A DNA stretch of 64,000 bases from Massilia sp. Bi118 (GTDB lineage: Bacteria > Pseudomonadota > Gammaproteobacteria > Burkholderiales > Burkholderiaceae_D): positions 62,001 through 126,000 of the forward strand of contig NZ_CAKKMV010000012.1 of the NCBI RefSeq assembly GCF_918697865.1, read 5' to 3'. Position 1 is the stretch's first letter. Every line of letters begins with the position of its first letter. This document shows positions 43,430 through 54,969 of this stretch, piece by piece. The position numbers and the translations under genes were made by a program. The notes below the pieces were generated by a model. The model was given only the letters and a program-made list of their open reading frames with translations. It ran no database searches and was not told where the DNA came from.

Positions 43430-44518
43430 GTGACCCAGGTATTCAATTTCTCCGCCGGCCCGGCCGTTCTGCCGAAAGAAGTGCTGCAGCAGGCAGCAAG
43501 CGAGATGCTCGACTGGCACGGCAGCGGCATGTCCGTGATGGAGATGAGCCACCGCGGCCCCGAATTCATTTCGATCTACCGGCAGGCCGAAGCCGACCTG
43601 CGCGAACTGCTGGCCGTCCCCGCCAACTATCGCGTCCTGTTCATGCAGGGCGGGGGACTGGGCCAGAACTCGCTGATTCCGCTGAACCTTGCTGGCCGTA
43701 AGCCACAGCCGGCGACCATCGACTTCGTGCAGACCGGTTCCTGGTCCAGCAAGTCGATCAAGGAAGCGCGCCGTTACGCCAACGTGAACGTCGCCGCCTC
43801 CGGTGAAGCGAGCGGCTTCACCACCGTGCCGCCGCAGGACACGTGGAAGCTGAGCGACGATGCCGCCTATCTGCACGTCTGCACCAACGAGACCATCGAC
43901 GGCGTCGAATTCAATTTCGTGCCGACCGTGCAGGGTGACACGCCCATCGTGGCCGACATGTCCTCGCACATCCTGTCGCGCACTATCGACGTCTCGAAGT
44001 ACGGCGTGATCTTTGCCGGCGCGCAGAAGAACATCGGCCCGGCCGGCCTGACCCTGGTGATCGTGCGCGAGGACCTGCTGGACAGCGCGCTGGCTATCTG
44101 CCCGGGCGTCTTCAACTGGCGCGCGGTGGCCGATGCCGAATCCATGCTGAACACGCCGCCGACCTACGCGATCTACATCGCCGGCCTGGTGTTCGCCCAC
44201 CTGAAGCGGCTGGGCGGCGTGGCGGCGATGGAGCAGCGCAACATAGAAAAAGCGCGCCTGCTGTACGAGGCGCTGGACGCCGACGATTTCTACCGGAACC
44301 GCGTGGCGCTAGACGTCCGTTCGCGCATGAACATACCGTTCTACCTGCGCGACGAATCCCTGAACGACCAATTCCTGGCCGGCGCCAAGGCGCGCGGGCT
44401 GCTGCAACTGAAGGGCCACAAGTCCGTCGGCGGTATGCGGGCATCGATCTACAACGCGATGCCGATCGAGGGCGTGCATGCCCTGGTCGATTATTTGAAC
44501 GAGTTTGCGGGCCGCTGA
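43430..44518 (+). CDS. serC: Phosphoserine aminotransferase SerC
   Basis: A 362-residue PLP enzyme that converts 3-phosphohydroxypyruvate and glutamate to phosphoserine, and serves the parallel step of PLP synthesis. Seen: [53 protein letters not shown], and the PLP lysine in [16 protein letters not shown]; the closing [16 protein letters not shown] binds substrate phosphate. The start is GTG at 43430 (five bases after AAAGGAG); GTG at 43427 is too close to the ribosome site. It opens the serC-pheA-hisC-tyrA-aroA-cmk-rpsA-ihfB array. Confidence 0.96.
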   Translation: MTQVFNFSAGPAVLPKEVLQQAASEMLDWHGSGMSVMEMSHRGPEFISIYRQAEADLRELLAVPANYRVLFMQGGGLGQNSLIPLNLAGRKPQPATIDFVQTGSWSSKSIKEARRYANVNVAASGEASGFTTVPPQDTWKLSDDAAYLHVCTNETIDGVEFNFVPTVQGDTPIVADMSSHILSRTIDVSKYGVIFAGAQKNIGPAGLTLVIVREDLLDSALAICPGVFNWRAVADAESMLNTPPTYAIYIAGLVFAHLKRLGGVAAMEQRNIEKARLLYEALDADDFYRNRVALDVRSRMNIPFYLRDESLNDQFLAGAKARGLLQLKGHKSVGGMRASIYNAMPIEGVHALVDYLNEFAGR

Positions 44519-44529
44519 TTCGCCCGCTG

Positions 44530-44620
44530 CTCGTCGTCCCCGCGAAGGCGGGGATCCAAGTGTTGTTTGCATCTCGACTGCTCAACGAACTTGGGTTCCC
44601 GCCTTCGCGGGAACGACGAG
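44530..44620. repeat. Paired palindromic repeat CCCGCGAAGGCGGG
   Basis: Two inverted copies (44530-44561 and 44589-44620) of a repeat with core CCCGCGAAGGCGGG, beginning CTCGTCG and ending CCAAGT on the left. It resembles the intergenic palindromes common in many proteobacteria. A second pair lies at 51937-52013. Confidence 0.85.
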
Positions 44621-44644
44621 TGAACGCATAATCACGAGCAAACA

Positions 44645-45715
44645 ATGACAGACAAACTACAACCCCTGCGCGAACAGATCGATGCCATCGACGCGCAAAT
44701 CCTCGAGCTCCTCAGCCGCCGCGGCAAGGTGGCCCAGGAAGTCGGCCACGTGAAGGCCGAGACCAACGCCCCGGTGTTCCGTCCCGAGCGCGAAGCCCAG
44801 GTCCTGCGCAAGGTCGCCGACAACAACCCGGGCCCGCTCAAGGACCAGGACGTGCAGACCATCTTCCGCGAGATCATGTCGTCCTGCCGCGCGCTCGAAA
44901 AGCGCGTGACGGTTGCCTATCTCGGCCCCACCGGCACGTTCAGCGAGCAGGCCGTGTTCCAGCATTTCGGCAGCGCCGTCGAAGGCATGCCCTGCGTGTC
45001 GATCGACGAGGTGTTCCGCGCCACCGAGGCCGGCACCGCCGACTATGGCGTGGTCCCGGTCGAGAACTCGTCGGAAGGCGCGATCAACCGCACCCTCGAC
45101 CTGCTGCTCGGCACCACCGCCATCATCGGCGGCGAAGTTTCGATCCCGGTCCACCACAGCCTCATGTCCCGCACCGGCAGCATGGATGGCGTGACGGTCG
45201 TGTGCGCGCATTCGCAGGCGCTGGCGCAATGCCAGGCCTGGCTGAACCTGCACCATCCGAACATCGAGCGCCGCGCGGTCGCCTCGAACGCGGAAGCCGC
45301 CGTGCTGGCCAGCCAGGATCCGAGCATCGCCGCGATCGCCAGCGAGATGGCGGGCGAACAGTACAAGCTGGGCGTGGTCCAGGCCCATATCCAGGACGAC
45401 CCCCACAACCGCACCCGCTTCGCCGTGATCGGCCGCCAGGCCGCCGGCCCGTCCGGCACCGACCGCACTTCGCTGGTGCTGGCCGTGCCGAACACCGCCG
45501 GCGCGGTGTACAAGCTGCTGGCGCCGCTGGCCACGCACGGCGTGTCGATGACGCGTTTCGAATCGCGCCCGGCCCGCATCGGGACCTGGGAGTACTACTT
45601 CTATGTCGACGTCGAAGGCCACCAGCAGGATGCGGCGGTCAGGCGCGCGCTCGACGAGCTGAAGGCGAATGCCGCCTTCTTCAAAGTTCTGGGCTCCTAC
45701 CCGGTCGGCCTGTAA
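44645..45715 (+). CDS. pheA: Bifunctional chorismate mutase/prephenate dehydratase
   Basis: A 356-residue P-protein. Residues about 5-88 are an AroQ-type chorismate mutase (LREQIDAIDAQILELLSRRG). Residues about 92-270 form the prephenate dehydratase domain (YLGPTGTFSEQAV, VPVENSSEGAINRTLDLL, NRTRFAVIG). The ACT domain follows (TSLVLAVPNTAGAVYKLL, MTRFESRPARIGTWEYYFYVD) with the ESRP phenylalanine-binding motif. It makes phenylpyruvate from chorismate and is feedback-inhibited by phenylalanine. The start lies after the palindromic repeat with only GAGCAAAC upstream. The aminotransferase and dehydrogenase for the next steps follow. Confidence 0.96.
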   Translation: MTDKLQPLREQIDAIDAQILELLSRRGKVAQEVGHVKAETNAPVFRPEREAQVLRKVADNNPGPLKDQDVQTIFREIMSSCRALEKRVTVAYLGPTGTFSEQAVFQHFGSAVEGMPCVSIDEVFRATEAGTADYGVVPVENSSEGAINRTLDLLLGTTAIIGGEVSIPVHHSLMSRTGSMDGVTVVCAHSQALAQCQAWLNLHHPNIERRAVASNAEAAVLASQDPSIAAIASEMAGEQYKLGVVQAHIQDDPHNRTRFAVIGRQAAGPSGTDRTSLVLAVPNTAGAVYKLLAPLATHGVSMTRFESRPARIGTWEYYFYVDVEGHQQDAAVRRALDELKANAAFFKVLGSYPVGL

Positions 45716-45747
45716 ACCATTTATTCAATTAGTCATCGAGAGTCCCC

Positions 45748-46851
45748 ATGTCGCAATTCGGTCCAGAATACGTCCGCGCCATCGCCCCCTACCAGGCAGG
45801 CAAACCCATCTCCGAAGTCGCCCGCGAGTTCGGTCTTGATGAGGCCAGTATCGTCAAGCTGGCTTCCAACGAGAACCCCTTCGGCGTGCCCGAATCGGCG
45901 AAACAGGCCATGGCGCAGGCCGCTGCGGAACTGGGCCGCTACCCGGACGCCAACGGCTTCGAGCTGAAGGCCGCGCTGGCCAAGCGCTATGACGTGCCGG
46001 CCGACTGGATTACCCTCGGCAACGGCTCCAACGACATCCTCGAAATCGCCGCCCATGCCTTCGTGCAGAAGGGCCAGTCCGTGGTCTACGCGCAGTATTC
46101 CTTTGCCGTGTACGCGCTGGCCGCGCAAGGCGTGGGCGCGCGCGGCATCGTGGTGCCTGCAAAGGATTACGGCCACGATCTCGATGCGATGGCGGCGGCG
46201 ATCGACGCCGACACCAAACTGGTCTTCATCGCCAATCCGAACAACCCGACCGGCACCTTCATTGCGGCGCCCGAGATCGAGGCCTTCCTGGCGAAAGTGC
46301 CGGCGAACGTCGTGGTGGTCCTGGATGAGGCTTACAACGAATACCTGGAACAGAAGGACCAGTTCGAGTCGACCCAGTGGGTCCGCAAGTTCCCCAACCT
46401 GATCGTCTCGCGCACCTTCTCGAAGGCCTATGGCCTGGCCGGCCTGCGCGTCGGCTTCGCGATCGCCCAGCCGGCGGTGACGGACCTGATGAACCGCATC
46501 CGCCAGCCTTTCAACGTGAATTCGCTGGCCCAGGCAGCTGCCATCGCCGCGCTGAACGACAAGGACTTCCTGCAGAAGGGCTTCGAAAACAACCGCGCCG
46601 GCTACGCCCAGCTGACCGCCGCCTTCGATGAACTGAAGCTGCAGTACGTGCCTTCGCACGGCAACTTCGTGCTGGTGAAGGTCGGCGAGGACGAGGGCGC
46701 GGGCGCGCGCGTGAACCTGGCGCTGCTGAAGCAGGGCGTGATCGTGCGCCCGGTCGGCGCCTACGGCCTGCCGCAGTGGCTGCGCATTTCGATCGGCCTG
46801 CCGGAAGAGAACGCACGCTTTGTCGAGGCATTGAAGAAGGCGCTCGCCTGA
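45748..46851 (+). CDS. hisC: Histidinol-phosphate/aromatic aminotransferase
   Basis: A 367-residue fold-type I aminotransferase. Seen: IVKLASNENPFGVPESA, GNGSNDILEIAAHAF, FIANPNNPTGTFI, VLDEAYNEY, and the PLP lysine in SRTFSKAYGLAGLRVGF. Name by family is HisC, histidinol-phosphate aminotransferase. Its place between pheA and tyrA argues that it also or mainly transaminates phenylpyruvate and hydroxyphenylpyruvate, as known for HisH/HisC-type enzymes in such clusters. Many Burkholderiales hold another hisC in the his operon; that is not visible here. TGA at 46849 is followed directly by the tyrA ATG. Confidence 0.92.
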   Translation: MSQFGPEYVRAIAPYQAGKPISEVAREFGLDEASIVKLASNENPFGVPESAKQAMAQAAAELGRYPDANGFELKAALAKRYDVPADWITLGNGSNDILEIAAHAFVQKGQSVVYAQYSFAVYALAAQGVGARGIVVPAKDYGHDLDAMAAAIDADTKLVFIANPNNPTGTFIAAPEIEAFLAKVPANVVVVLDEAYNEYLEQKDQFESTQWVRKFPNLIVSRTFSKAYGLAGLRVGFAIAQPAVTDLMNRIRQPFNVNSLAQAAAIAALNDKDFLQKGFENNRAGYAQLTAAFDELKLQYVPSHGNFVLVKVGEDEGAGARVNLALLKQGVIVRPVGAYGLPQWLRISIGLPEENARFVEALKKALA

Positions 46852-47757
46852 ATGTTCGATAAAGTCGTCATCGTCGGCGTCGGCCTGATCGGCGGCTCCT
46901 TCGCGCTGGGGCTGAAGGCCGCCGGCGCGGCCGGCACCGTTGTCGGTCTCGAGCGCTCGGGTGAAGCGCTGGCGCGGGCGCTGCAGCTGGGCATCGTCGA
47001 CCAGGCCTACACCACGCCCGAGCATGCCCTGCGCGGCGCCGACCTGGTGATGATCGCGGCGCCGGTGGCCCAGACCCCGGCCATCCTGCAGGGGCTGCTG
47101 CCCTGGCTGGAGCCGCACACCATCGTCACCGACGCCGGCAGCACCAAGTCGGACGTGGTCGCCAATGCGCGCGCCGTGCTGAAGGAGCGCATCTTTCAAT
47201 TCGTGCCCGGCCATCCGATCGCGGGGCGCGAATCGAACGGCCCGGACGCCGCCATCCCCGATCTCTACCGCGGCAAGAAAGCCGTGCTGACGCCGCTGCC
47301 GGAAAATCCGCAGGCCAGCGTCGACAAGGTTGCCGCCGCCTGGCGCCAGTGCGGCGCCATCATCCACGTCCTCTCGCCGGGCGAGCACGACAAGGTGTTC
47401 GCCGCCGTCAGTCATCTGCCGCACCTGCTGGCCTATGCGCTGGTCGACGATATCGCCAACAAGGCGCATGCTGATTTGCTTTTCCAGTATGCGGCCAGCG
47501 GCTTCCGCGACTTCACGCGCATTGCCGGCTCTTCGCCCGAAATGTGGCGCGACATCAGCCTCGCCAACCGCGACGCGCTGCTCGGTGAGCTGGATGCCTA
47601 TCTGGCACAATTACAGGGCTTGCGCGCCTGCCTTGCCAACGCCGACGGCCCCGGGCTCGAGGCCGTCTACGGCAACGCCCAGCGTGCGCGGCGCGCATGG
47701 ATCGATGCGATCGAGGCCGCCGAAAAACCGCCTGCCCAGGAATCAGGAACAGAATGA
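46852..47757 (+). CDS. tyrA: Prephenate dehydrogenase
   Basis: A 301-residue NAD(P)-dependent enzyme of tyrosine biosynthesis. Seen: [21 protein letters not shown] (in two parts, the dinucleotide fold), [28 protein letters not shown], the substrate motif [12 protein letters not shown], and a helical dimerisation domain with [15 protein letters not shown]. There is no fused chorismate mutase or ACT domain. It oxidatively decarboxylates prephenate (or arogenate; not distinguishable). ATG follows the hisC stop without a gap and TGA overlaps the aroA ATG, so all are coupled. Confidence 0.95.
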   Translation: MFDKVVIVGVGLIGGSFALGLKAAGAAGTVVGLERSGEALARALQLGIVDQAYTTPEHALRGADLVMIAAPVAQTPAILQGLLPWLEPHTIVTDAGSTKSDVVANARAVLKERIFQFVPGHPIAGRESNGPDAAIPDLYRGKKAVLTPLPENPQASVDKVAAAWRQCGAIIHVLSPGEHDKVFAAVSHLPHLLAYALVDDIANKAHADLLFQYAASGFRDFTRIAGSSPEMWRDISLANRDALLGELDAYLAQLQGLRACLANADGPGLEAVYGNAQRARRAWIDAIEAAEKPPAQESGTE

Positions 47758-49085
47758 GTCAAGCCAAACACTACCCCGAACACCTCGATCTCGAGCCCGT
47801 GATGCATGTCGAAGGCACGGTGCGCCTGCCTGGCTCGAAGAGCATCTCCAACCGTACGCTGCTGCTGGCGGCGCTGAGCGAGGGCACGACCACCATCCAC
47901 GACCTGCTGGCCTCGGACGACACCCTGGTCATGCTGGGCGCCCTGCAAAAGCTGGGCATCCAGTGGGAGCAGATCGACGAGCGCACCCACGTCGTGCACG
48001 GCGCCGGCGGCGTGCTGCCGAATCACGAGGCCGATCTCTTCATGGGCAATGCCGGCACCGCCATCCGCCCGCTGACGGCGGCCCTGGCCGTGATCGGCGG
48101 CGATTACACGCTGCACGGCGTGCAGCGCATGCACGAGCGCCCGATCGGCGACCTGGTCGACGCCCTGAACGCGGTCGGCGCCCAGATCGAGTACACCGGC
48201 AATGCCGGCTATCCGCCGCTGCGCATCCGCCGCGGCCACCTCGTTGCGAACCGCATGTCGGTGCGCGGCAATGTGTCGAGCCAGTTCCTGACCGCGCTGC
48301 TGATGGCCGCGCCGCTGATGGCGAAAGACCATCCGGTGACCATCGCCGTCGAAGGCGAGCTGATTTCGAAGCCGTACATCGAGATCACCCTGAACCTGAT
48401 GCGTCGCTTTGGCGTGACGGTGGAGCAGGACGGCTGGAGCAGCTTCACCGTGCAGCCGGGCCAGAAGTACCGCTCCCCGGGCAGCATCCACGTGGAGGGC
48501 GACGCTTCCTCGGCGTCCTACTTCCTGGCGGCCGGCGCGATTGCCGGCGGTCCGGTGCGGGTCGAGGGCGTGGGCCGCGACAGCATCCAGGGCGACGTGC
48601 GCTTTGCCGACGCGCTGGAGCAGATGGGCGTGAGCATCGTGAAGGGCGATACCTGGATCGAGGCGCGCTCGAACGGGGTCTTGCGCGCGATCGACGCCGA
48701 CTTCAATCACATTCCGGACGCCGCCATGACCATCGCCGTGGCCGCGCTCTACGCCGACGGCCCCAGCACGCTGCGCAACATCGCCAGCTGGCGCGTGAAG
48801 GAAACCGACCGCCTGGCGGCCATGGCGACCGAACTGCGCAAGGTCGGCGCCATCGTGGAGGAGGGCGAGGACTACCTGCGCGTGACCCCGCCCGAGGCGC
48901 TGCAGCCGGCCACCATCGACACCTACGACGACCACCGGATGGCGATGTGCTTCTCGCTGGCCTCGCTGGACGGCAAGGCGCGCCGCGGCAACGCCATGCG
49001 CATCAACGACCCGAAGTGCGTGGCCAAGACCTTCCCGGATTATTTTGAAACGTTTGCCGGGATCGCCAAGAACGATTTATTCTGA
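47754..49085 (+). CDS. aroA: EPSP synthase AroA
   Basis: A 443-residue 3-phosphoshikimate 1-carboxyvinyltransferase. Seen: [20 protein letters not shown] (phosphoshikimate and PEP binding), [19 protein letters not shown] with the GNAGTA loop, [29 protein letters not shown], and the C-terminal [14 protein letters not shown]. The GNAGTAIRP loop has Ala after GNAGT, as in glyphosate-sensitive class I enzymes. The start at 47754 overlaps the tyrA stop; AGGAA is upstream. It makes EPSP, the precursor of chorismate, in line with pheA and tyrA. Confidence 0.96.
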   Translation: MSQAKHYPEHLDLEPVMHVEGTVRLPGSKSISNRTLLLAALSEGTTTIHDLLASDDTLVMLGALQKLGIQWEQIDERTHVVHGAGGVLPNHEADLFMGNAGTAIRPLTAALAVIGGDYTLHGVQRMHERPIGDLVDALNAVGAQIEYTGNAGYPPLRIRRGHLVANRMSVRGNVSSQFLTALLMAAPLMAKDHPVTIAVEGELISKPYIEITLNLMRRFGVTVEQDGWSSFTVQPGQKYRSPGSIHVEGDASSASYFLAAGAIAGGPVRVEGVGRDSIQGDVRFADALEQMGVSIVKGDTWIEARSNGVLRAIDADFNHIPDAAMTIAVAALYADGPSTLRNIASWRVKETDRLAAMATELRKVGAIVEEGEDYLRVTPPEALQPATIDTYDDHRMAMCFSLASLDGKARRGNAMRINDPKCVAKTFPDYFETFAGIAKNDLF

Positions 49086-49089
49086 ACAC

Positions 49090-49752
49090 ATGCCACACTC
49101 TACTATCCCCGTCATCACCATCGACGGCCCCACCGCGTCCGGCAAGGGCACGGTGGCCCACCGCGTTGCCGACCATCTCGGCTTCCACCTGCTCGATTCC
49201 GGCGCCCTGTACCGCCTGACCGCGCTGTCGGCGCTGCGCCGCGGCACCGACCTGAAAGATGAACACGCCGTGGCCAAGGTGGCCGAGCACCTGCCAGCCC
49301 GCTTCAATGGCGGCCACATCTACCTGGGCACGGAAGACGTCAGCAATGCCATCCGCGCCGAGGAAGTCGGCAACACGGCCTCGAAAATCGCGGCCCTGCC
49401 GGCGGTGCGCCAGGCCCTGTTCGGACTGCAGCTGGGCTTCCGCGAGACGCCGGGCCTGGTGGCCGACGGGCGCGATATGGGCACCGTGATCTTTCCTGGC
49501 GCGAAGTGCAAAGTGTTCCTGACAGCAAGTGTTGAGGCACGTGCGCAACGCCGGTATAAGCAATTGATTGACAAAGGATTTTCTGCTAATATGGACGATC
49601 TGCTGGAAGATTTGCAGTCCCGCGATGCGCGCGATACACAGCGCGCCGTGGCGCCGCTGGTCCCGGCAGAGGGTGCGCATATCCTCGATACCTCGGACAT
49701 GACCGTTGACGAAGCGGTCGCCAAAGTACTCGGCTGGTACGCGCACAGCTAG
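49090..49752 (+). CDS. cmk: Cytidylate kinase
   Basis: A 220-residue nucleoside monophosphate kinase for CMP and dCMP. Seen: P-loop [56 protein letters not shown] in parts, [10 protein letters not shown] and [17 protein letters not shown]. Residues SGALYR and DGRDMGT are the CMP-binding and lid motifs. The start at 49090 gives the P-loop at the usual place; a frame from 49045 lies inside aroA. It precedes rpsA by 89 bp, the order conserved from E. coli (aroA-cmk-rpsA-ihfB). Confidence 0.95.
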   Translation: MPHSTIPVITIDGPTASGKGTVAHRVADHLGFHLLDSGALYRLTALSALRRGTDLKDEHAVAKVAEHLPARFNGGHIYLGTEDVSNAIRAEEVGNTASKIAALPAVRQALFGLQLGFRETPGLVADGRDMGTVIFPGAKCKVFLTASVEARAQRRYKQLIDKGFSANMDDLLEDLQSRDARDTQRAVAPLVPAEGAHILDTSDMTVDEAVAKVLGWYAHS

Positions 49753-49841
49753 TGGTGCCTGGGGCTCGCCCCGGGTGTGTTTCAACCTGACCCAGTTCAG
49801 AAGGCATATCGCCGTTCTGCTGGCTAACCTTTAAAAATCTC

Positions 49842-51548
<1,707 letters not shown>

Positions 51549-51566
51549 TAACCTGGATACGCGCAG

Positions 51567-51872
51567 ATGACCAAGTCCGAGCTGATCAACCGCCTGGCTG
51601 AGCGTTACTCTCAGCTGGTGGCAAAAGATGCGGAATACGCTGTCAAGACCATTCTGGATGCGATGACCAACGCTTTGTCGACCGGTCAACGCATCGAGAT
51701 CCGCGGTTTCGGCAGCTTCGCGCTGAACAGCCGGCCGCCCCGCATCGGACGCAATCCGAAGTCCGGCGACAAGGTGATGGTGCCCGAAAAACGGGTGCCC
51801 CACTTCAAGCCGGGCAAGCAGTTGCGCGAACGGGTCGACGCGATGGTCGGGCAACCGATCATCGAAGACTGA
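51567..51872 (+). CDS. ihfB: Integration host factor subunit beta
   Basis: A 101-residue DNA-bending protein of the HU/IHF family. Seen: [37 protein letters not shown], and [21 protein letters not shown] with the Pro that intercalates at the DNA kink. IHF-beta differs from IHF-alpha by this arm sequence and from HU by the extension. It is the last gene of the rpsA unit, 19 bp away, and a strong terminator follows. Confidence 0.96.
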   Translation: MTKSELINRLAERYSQLVAKDAEYAVKTILDAMTNALSTGQRIEIRGFGSFALNSRPPRIGRNPKSGDKVMVPEKRVPHFKPGKQLRERVDAMVGQPIIED

Positions 51873-51895
51873 GTCGTCTGCCGTCGAGCGGACAG

Positions 51896-51928
51896 AAACG
51901 GCGTCCTTCACGGGATGCCGTTTTTTTT
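51896..51928 (+). terminator. Terminator after ihfB
   Basis: Stem AAACGGC/GCCGTTT with inner TCC/GGA and a run of eight T bases. It ends the rpsA-ihfB transcript. Confidence 0.92.
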
Positions 51929-51936
51929 CGCTTAAA

Positions 51937-52013
51937 CGTCATCCCCGCGAAGGCGGGGACCCAAGTTCGTGGCAAATAGCAAAACTTGGGCTCCCGCCTT
52001 CGCGGGAGCGACG
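51937..52013. repeat. Paired palindromic repeat CCCGCGAAGGCGGG, second locus
   Basis: Two inverted copies (51937-51967 and about 51982-52013) of the repeat seen at 44530-44620, separated by about 15 bases. It lies between the ihfB terminator and lapA. Confidence 0.85.
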
Positions 52014-52088
52014 TAGCTGTGTTTTGAAAACTCGATCCAAATATGCGACACTTCGCCTTTGACGTGTTTCCTGACAGGACCTAATGAG

Positions 52089-52391
52089 ATGAAGATTGTT
52101 TCCGCCATCCTCGGATGCATCCTGTTCGTCCTCTTTTTCGGCTTCGCCCTCAAGAACACCGACCAGGTGGACCTGCATTTCTTCCTGGGCTATGAGCTGC
52201 GCGGCCCCCTGGTGCTGATGCTGCTGGCTTTCTTCATCGCCGGCGCCTTCCTCGGCATTCTCGCGGTCACGCCGACTGTGTTCCGTCATCGCCGCGAAAG
52301 TTCCCAGCACAAGAACACCATCCAGGCCCTGCAGAGCGCCGCCGGCACCGCCGCCAGCGCTCCGCAACCCGACAGCGTCACCCCCCGCTAA
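52089..52391 (+). CDS. lapA: Lipopolysaccharide assembly protein A
   Basis: A 100-residue inner-membrane protein of the LapA domain family with two membrane helices (ILGCILFVLFFGFALKNTD and VLMLLAFFIAGAFLGILAV) and a short cytoplasmic tail. The turn ALKNTDQVDLHFFLGYELRGPL is spread across the family signature. It works with LapB in control of lipopolysaccharide synthesis. The start at 52089 follows AGGACCTAATGAG; an in-frame upstream ATG lies in the leader. lapB follows after 15 bp. Confidence 0.9.
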   Translation: MKIVSAILGCILFVLFFGFALKNTDQVDLHFFLGYELRGPLVLMLLAFFIAGAFLGILAVTPTVFRHRRESSQHKNTIQALQSAAGTAASAPQPDSVTPR

Positions 52392-52406
52392 CAAAAAAAG
52401 AATCAC

Positions 52407-53582
52407 ATGGAATTTGAAATCTGGTGGCTGCTCGGCATCCCCGTCTTTTTTGCCCTCGGCTGGATCGCCGCCCGCGTCGACATCAAGCAGCTGGTTTCCG
52501 AATCGCGCAGCCTGCCGCGCGGTTACTTCAAGGGCCTGAACTTCCTGCTCAACGAACAGCCCGACAAGGCGATCGACGCCTTCATCGAGATCGTCAAGCT
52601 CGACCCGGAAACGGCCGAAATGCACTTCGCGCTGGGTAACCTGTTCCGCCGCCGCGGCGAGACCGAGCGCGCCATCCGCGTCCACCAGAACCTGCTGTCG
52701 CGTCCCGACCTGCCGATCGAACAGCAGGTGCATGCCCAGTACGAACTCGGCATGGACTACCTGAAAGCCGGCCTGCTCGACCGCGCCGAGGAAACCTTCA
52801 ACCTGCTGGTCGATACGCAATATGGCGTGCAGGCGCGGCGTGCGCTATTGGAAATTTTCCAGCGCGAAAAGGAATGGCGCCGCGCGATCGCCGCCGCCGA
52901 AGGCCTGCAGGAATCCGGCGCCGGCGCCCAGCACAAGGAAATCGCCCAGTTCTACTGCGAGCTGGCCCAGGATGCGCTGGTCCACATGCAACCCGCCGAC
53001 GCGATGCAACTGCTGGATAAAGCCCTGCAGGCCGACCGCAAGAGCGTGCGCGCCACCATGCTGTACGGTGACGCCCAGACCGCCCAGGGCGACATCGAAG
53101 GCGCCCTGAAGACCTGGCGCCGCGTCGAGCAGCAGAGCGTGCCGCACGTGGCCCTGGTGGCCGCGCGCCTGATGGACGGCTACCGCAAGGTCGGCCGGCC
53201 GCAGGAAGGCGTCAACCTGCTGCGCTCCTACCTGTCGGAGGCCTCCTCCATTGATCTGATCGAGGTCGTGTTCAAGGCCGTCATCGAACTGAACGGCGTG
53301 GACGCTGCCAAACAGCTGGTGGTGGAAGAATTGCGCCGCAATCCCACCCTGCTTGGCCTGGACAAATTGCTCGAAGCGCGACTCATGGATGCGCCGGCAA
53401 ACGTCTGGGAAGAACTCTCGATGGTGAAGAACCTCGTCCACGGCTATACGCAGAAGCTGGCGCGCTACCAGTGCAGCCACTGCGGTTTCAAGGCCCGCCA
53501 GTACTATTGGCAATGCCCGGGTTGCAGCAAGTGGGAAACCTATCCGCCGCGCCGCACCGAAGAACTGAATGTGATGAACTAA
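52407..53582 (+). CDS. lapB: Lipopolysaccharide assembly protein B (YciM)
   Basis: A 391-residue protein with an N-terminal membrane anchor (WWLLGIPVFFALGWIAA), about nine TPR units and a C-terminal rubredoxin-like metal domain (CSHCG near 350 and CPGC near 368, then WETYPPRR). LapB links the FtsH protease to LpxC degradation and so balances lipopolysaccharide against phospholipid. Length matches E. coli LapB (389). It starts close to lapA and ugd follows after 12 bp, so LPS regulation and nucleotide sugar supply are linked in one unit. Confidence 0.95.
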   Translation: MEFEIWWLLGIPVFFALGWIAARVDIKQLVSESRSLPRGYFKGLNFLLNEQPDKAIDAFIEIVKLDPETAEMHFALGNLFRRRGETERAIRVHQNLLSRPDLPIEQQVHAQYELGMDYLKAGLLDRAEETFNLLVDTQYGVQARRALLEIFQREKEWRRAIAAAEGLQESGAGAQHKEIAQFYCELAQDALVHMQPADAMQLLDKALQADRKSVRATMLYGDAQTAQGDIEGALKTWRRVEQQSVPHVALVAARLMDGYRKVGRPQEGVNLLRSYLSEASSIDLIEVVFKAVIELNGVDAAKQLVVEELRRNPTLLGLDKLLEARLMDAPANVWEELSMVKNLVHGYTQKLARYQCSHCGFKARQYYWQCPGCSKWETYPPRRTEELNVMN

Positions 53583-53594
53583 GGTCCTGAAAAG

Positions 53595-54962
53595 ATGAAA
53601 ATTACGATTATCGGCACCGGCTACGTCGGTCTCGTCACCGGTGCCTGCCTCGCGGAACTCGGCAACGATGTATTCTGCCTCGACGTCGACCAGCGCAAGA
53701 TCGACATGCTCAACGAGGGCGGCATCCCCATCCACGAACCGGGCCTGGAAGAAGTCGTCGCGCGCAACCGCGCCGCCGGCCGCCTGCATTTCTCGACCGA
53801 CGTCGCCGCCAGCGTGGCCCACGGCCAGCTGCAGTTCATCGCCGTCGGCACCCCGCCGGACGAAGACGGCTCGGCCGACCTGCAGTACGTGCTGGCCGCC
53901 GCCCGCAACATCGGCCGCCACATGGACGGCTTCAAGGTCATCGTCGACAAGTCGACCGTGCCGGTGGGCACCGCCGACCGCGTCTCGGCAGCGATCCGCG
54001 AGGAGCTGTCCGCGCGCGGCGCGCAGACTGAGTTTACCGTGGTCTCGAACCCGGAATTCCTGAAAGAGGGCGCCGCCGTCGAGGACTTCATGCGTCCCGA
54101 CCGCATCGTCATCGGCCACGACAGCTCGGCCAACGGCCAGCGCGCGCGCGAGCTCATGAAGCTGCTGTACGCGCCTTTCAACCGCAACCACGAGCGCACC
54201 TACTGGATGGACGTGCGCTCGGCCGAGTTCACGAAATACGCCGCCAACGCCATGCTGGCGACCCGCATCTCCTTCATGAACGAACTGGCCAACCTGGCCG
54301 ATAAAGTGGGCGCCGACATCGAAGCGGTCCGCCACGGCATCGGCTCCGACCCCCGCATCGGCCACAGCTTCCTGTACGCCGGCGCCGGCTACGGCGGCTC
54401 CTGCTTCCCGAAGGACGTGCAGGCGATCGAGCGCACCGCGCGCCAGTACGGCCAGGACCTGCTGATCCTGAGCGCGGTGGAAGCCGTCAACGAGCGCCAG
54501 AAGCATGTGCTGGGCCGCAAGGTCGTGGCGCGCTTCGGCGAAGACCTGGCCGGCAAGCGTTTCGCGGTCTGGGGCCTGGCCTTCAAGCCGAACACCGACG
54601 ACATGCGCGAAGCGCCGTCGCGCGTGCTGCTGCAGGAGCTGATCGAGCGCGGCGCCAGCGTCTCCGTGTACGACCCGGTGGCGATGGAAGAAGCGCGGCG
54701 CGTGTTAGCCCTGGACCTGGGCGAGGACAAGCTGTCCCGCATCGCCTTCAAGGATGCGCCGATGGAAGCGCTGGACGGCGCCGAGGCGCTGGTCATCGTC
54801 ACCGAATGGAAGGCCTTCCGCAGCCCGGACTTCGAACAGGTCAAGGCGCGCCTGAAGCAGCCGGTCGTCATCGACGGCCGCAACCTGTACGAGCCGGCGC
54901 AGATGACCGGGCTGGGCATCGAGTACCACGGCATCGGCCGCTCGGTCCTGACCAGCAAGTGA
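53595..54962 (+). CDS. ugd: UDP-glucose 6-dehydrogenase
   Basis: A 455-residue NAD-dependent enzyme that oxidises UDP-glucose twice to UDP-glucuronate. Seen: [60 protein letters not shown], catalytic Cys in [16 protein letters not shown], and the C-terminal domain with [13 protein letters not shown]. It provides glucuronate for exopolysaccharide or lipid A modification. Located between lapB and rfaE1, with AGGTCC-like sequence upstream. The product ties chemically to glucuronate, but no link to the uronate-degradation genes is seen. Confidence 0.96.
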   Translation: MKITIIGTGYVGLVTGACLAELGNDVFCLDVDQRKIDMLNEGGIPIHEPGLEEVVARNRAAGRLHFSTDVAASVAHGQLQFIAVGTPPDEDGSADLQYVLAAARNIGRHMDGFKVIVDKSTVPVGTADRVSAAIREELSARGAQTEFTVVSNPEFLKEGAAVEDFMRPDRIVIGHDSSANGQRARELMKLLYAPFNRNHERTYWMDVRSAEFTKYAANAMLATRISFMNELANLADKVGADIEAVRHGIGSDPRIGHSFLYAGAGYGGSCFPKDVQAIERTARQYGQDLLILSAVEAVNERQKHVLGRKVVARFGEDLAGKRFAVWGLAFKPNTDDMREAPSRVLLQELIERGASVSVYDPVAMEEARRVLALDLGEDKLSRIAFKDAPMEALDGAEALVIVTEWKAFRSPDFEQVKARLKQPVVIDGRNLYEPAQMTGLGIEYHGIGRSVLTSK

Positions 54963-54969
54963 GGTAGAG

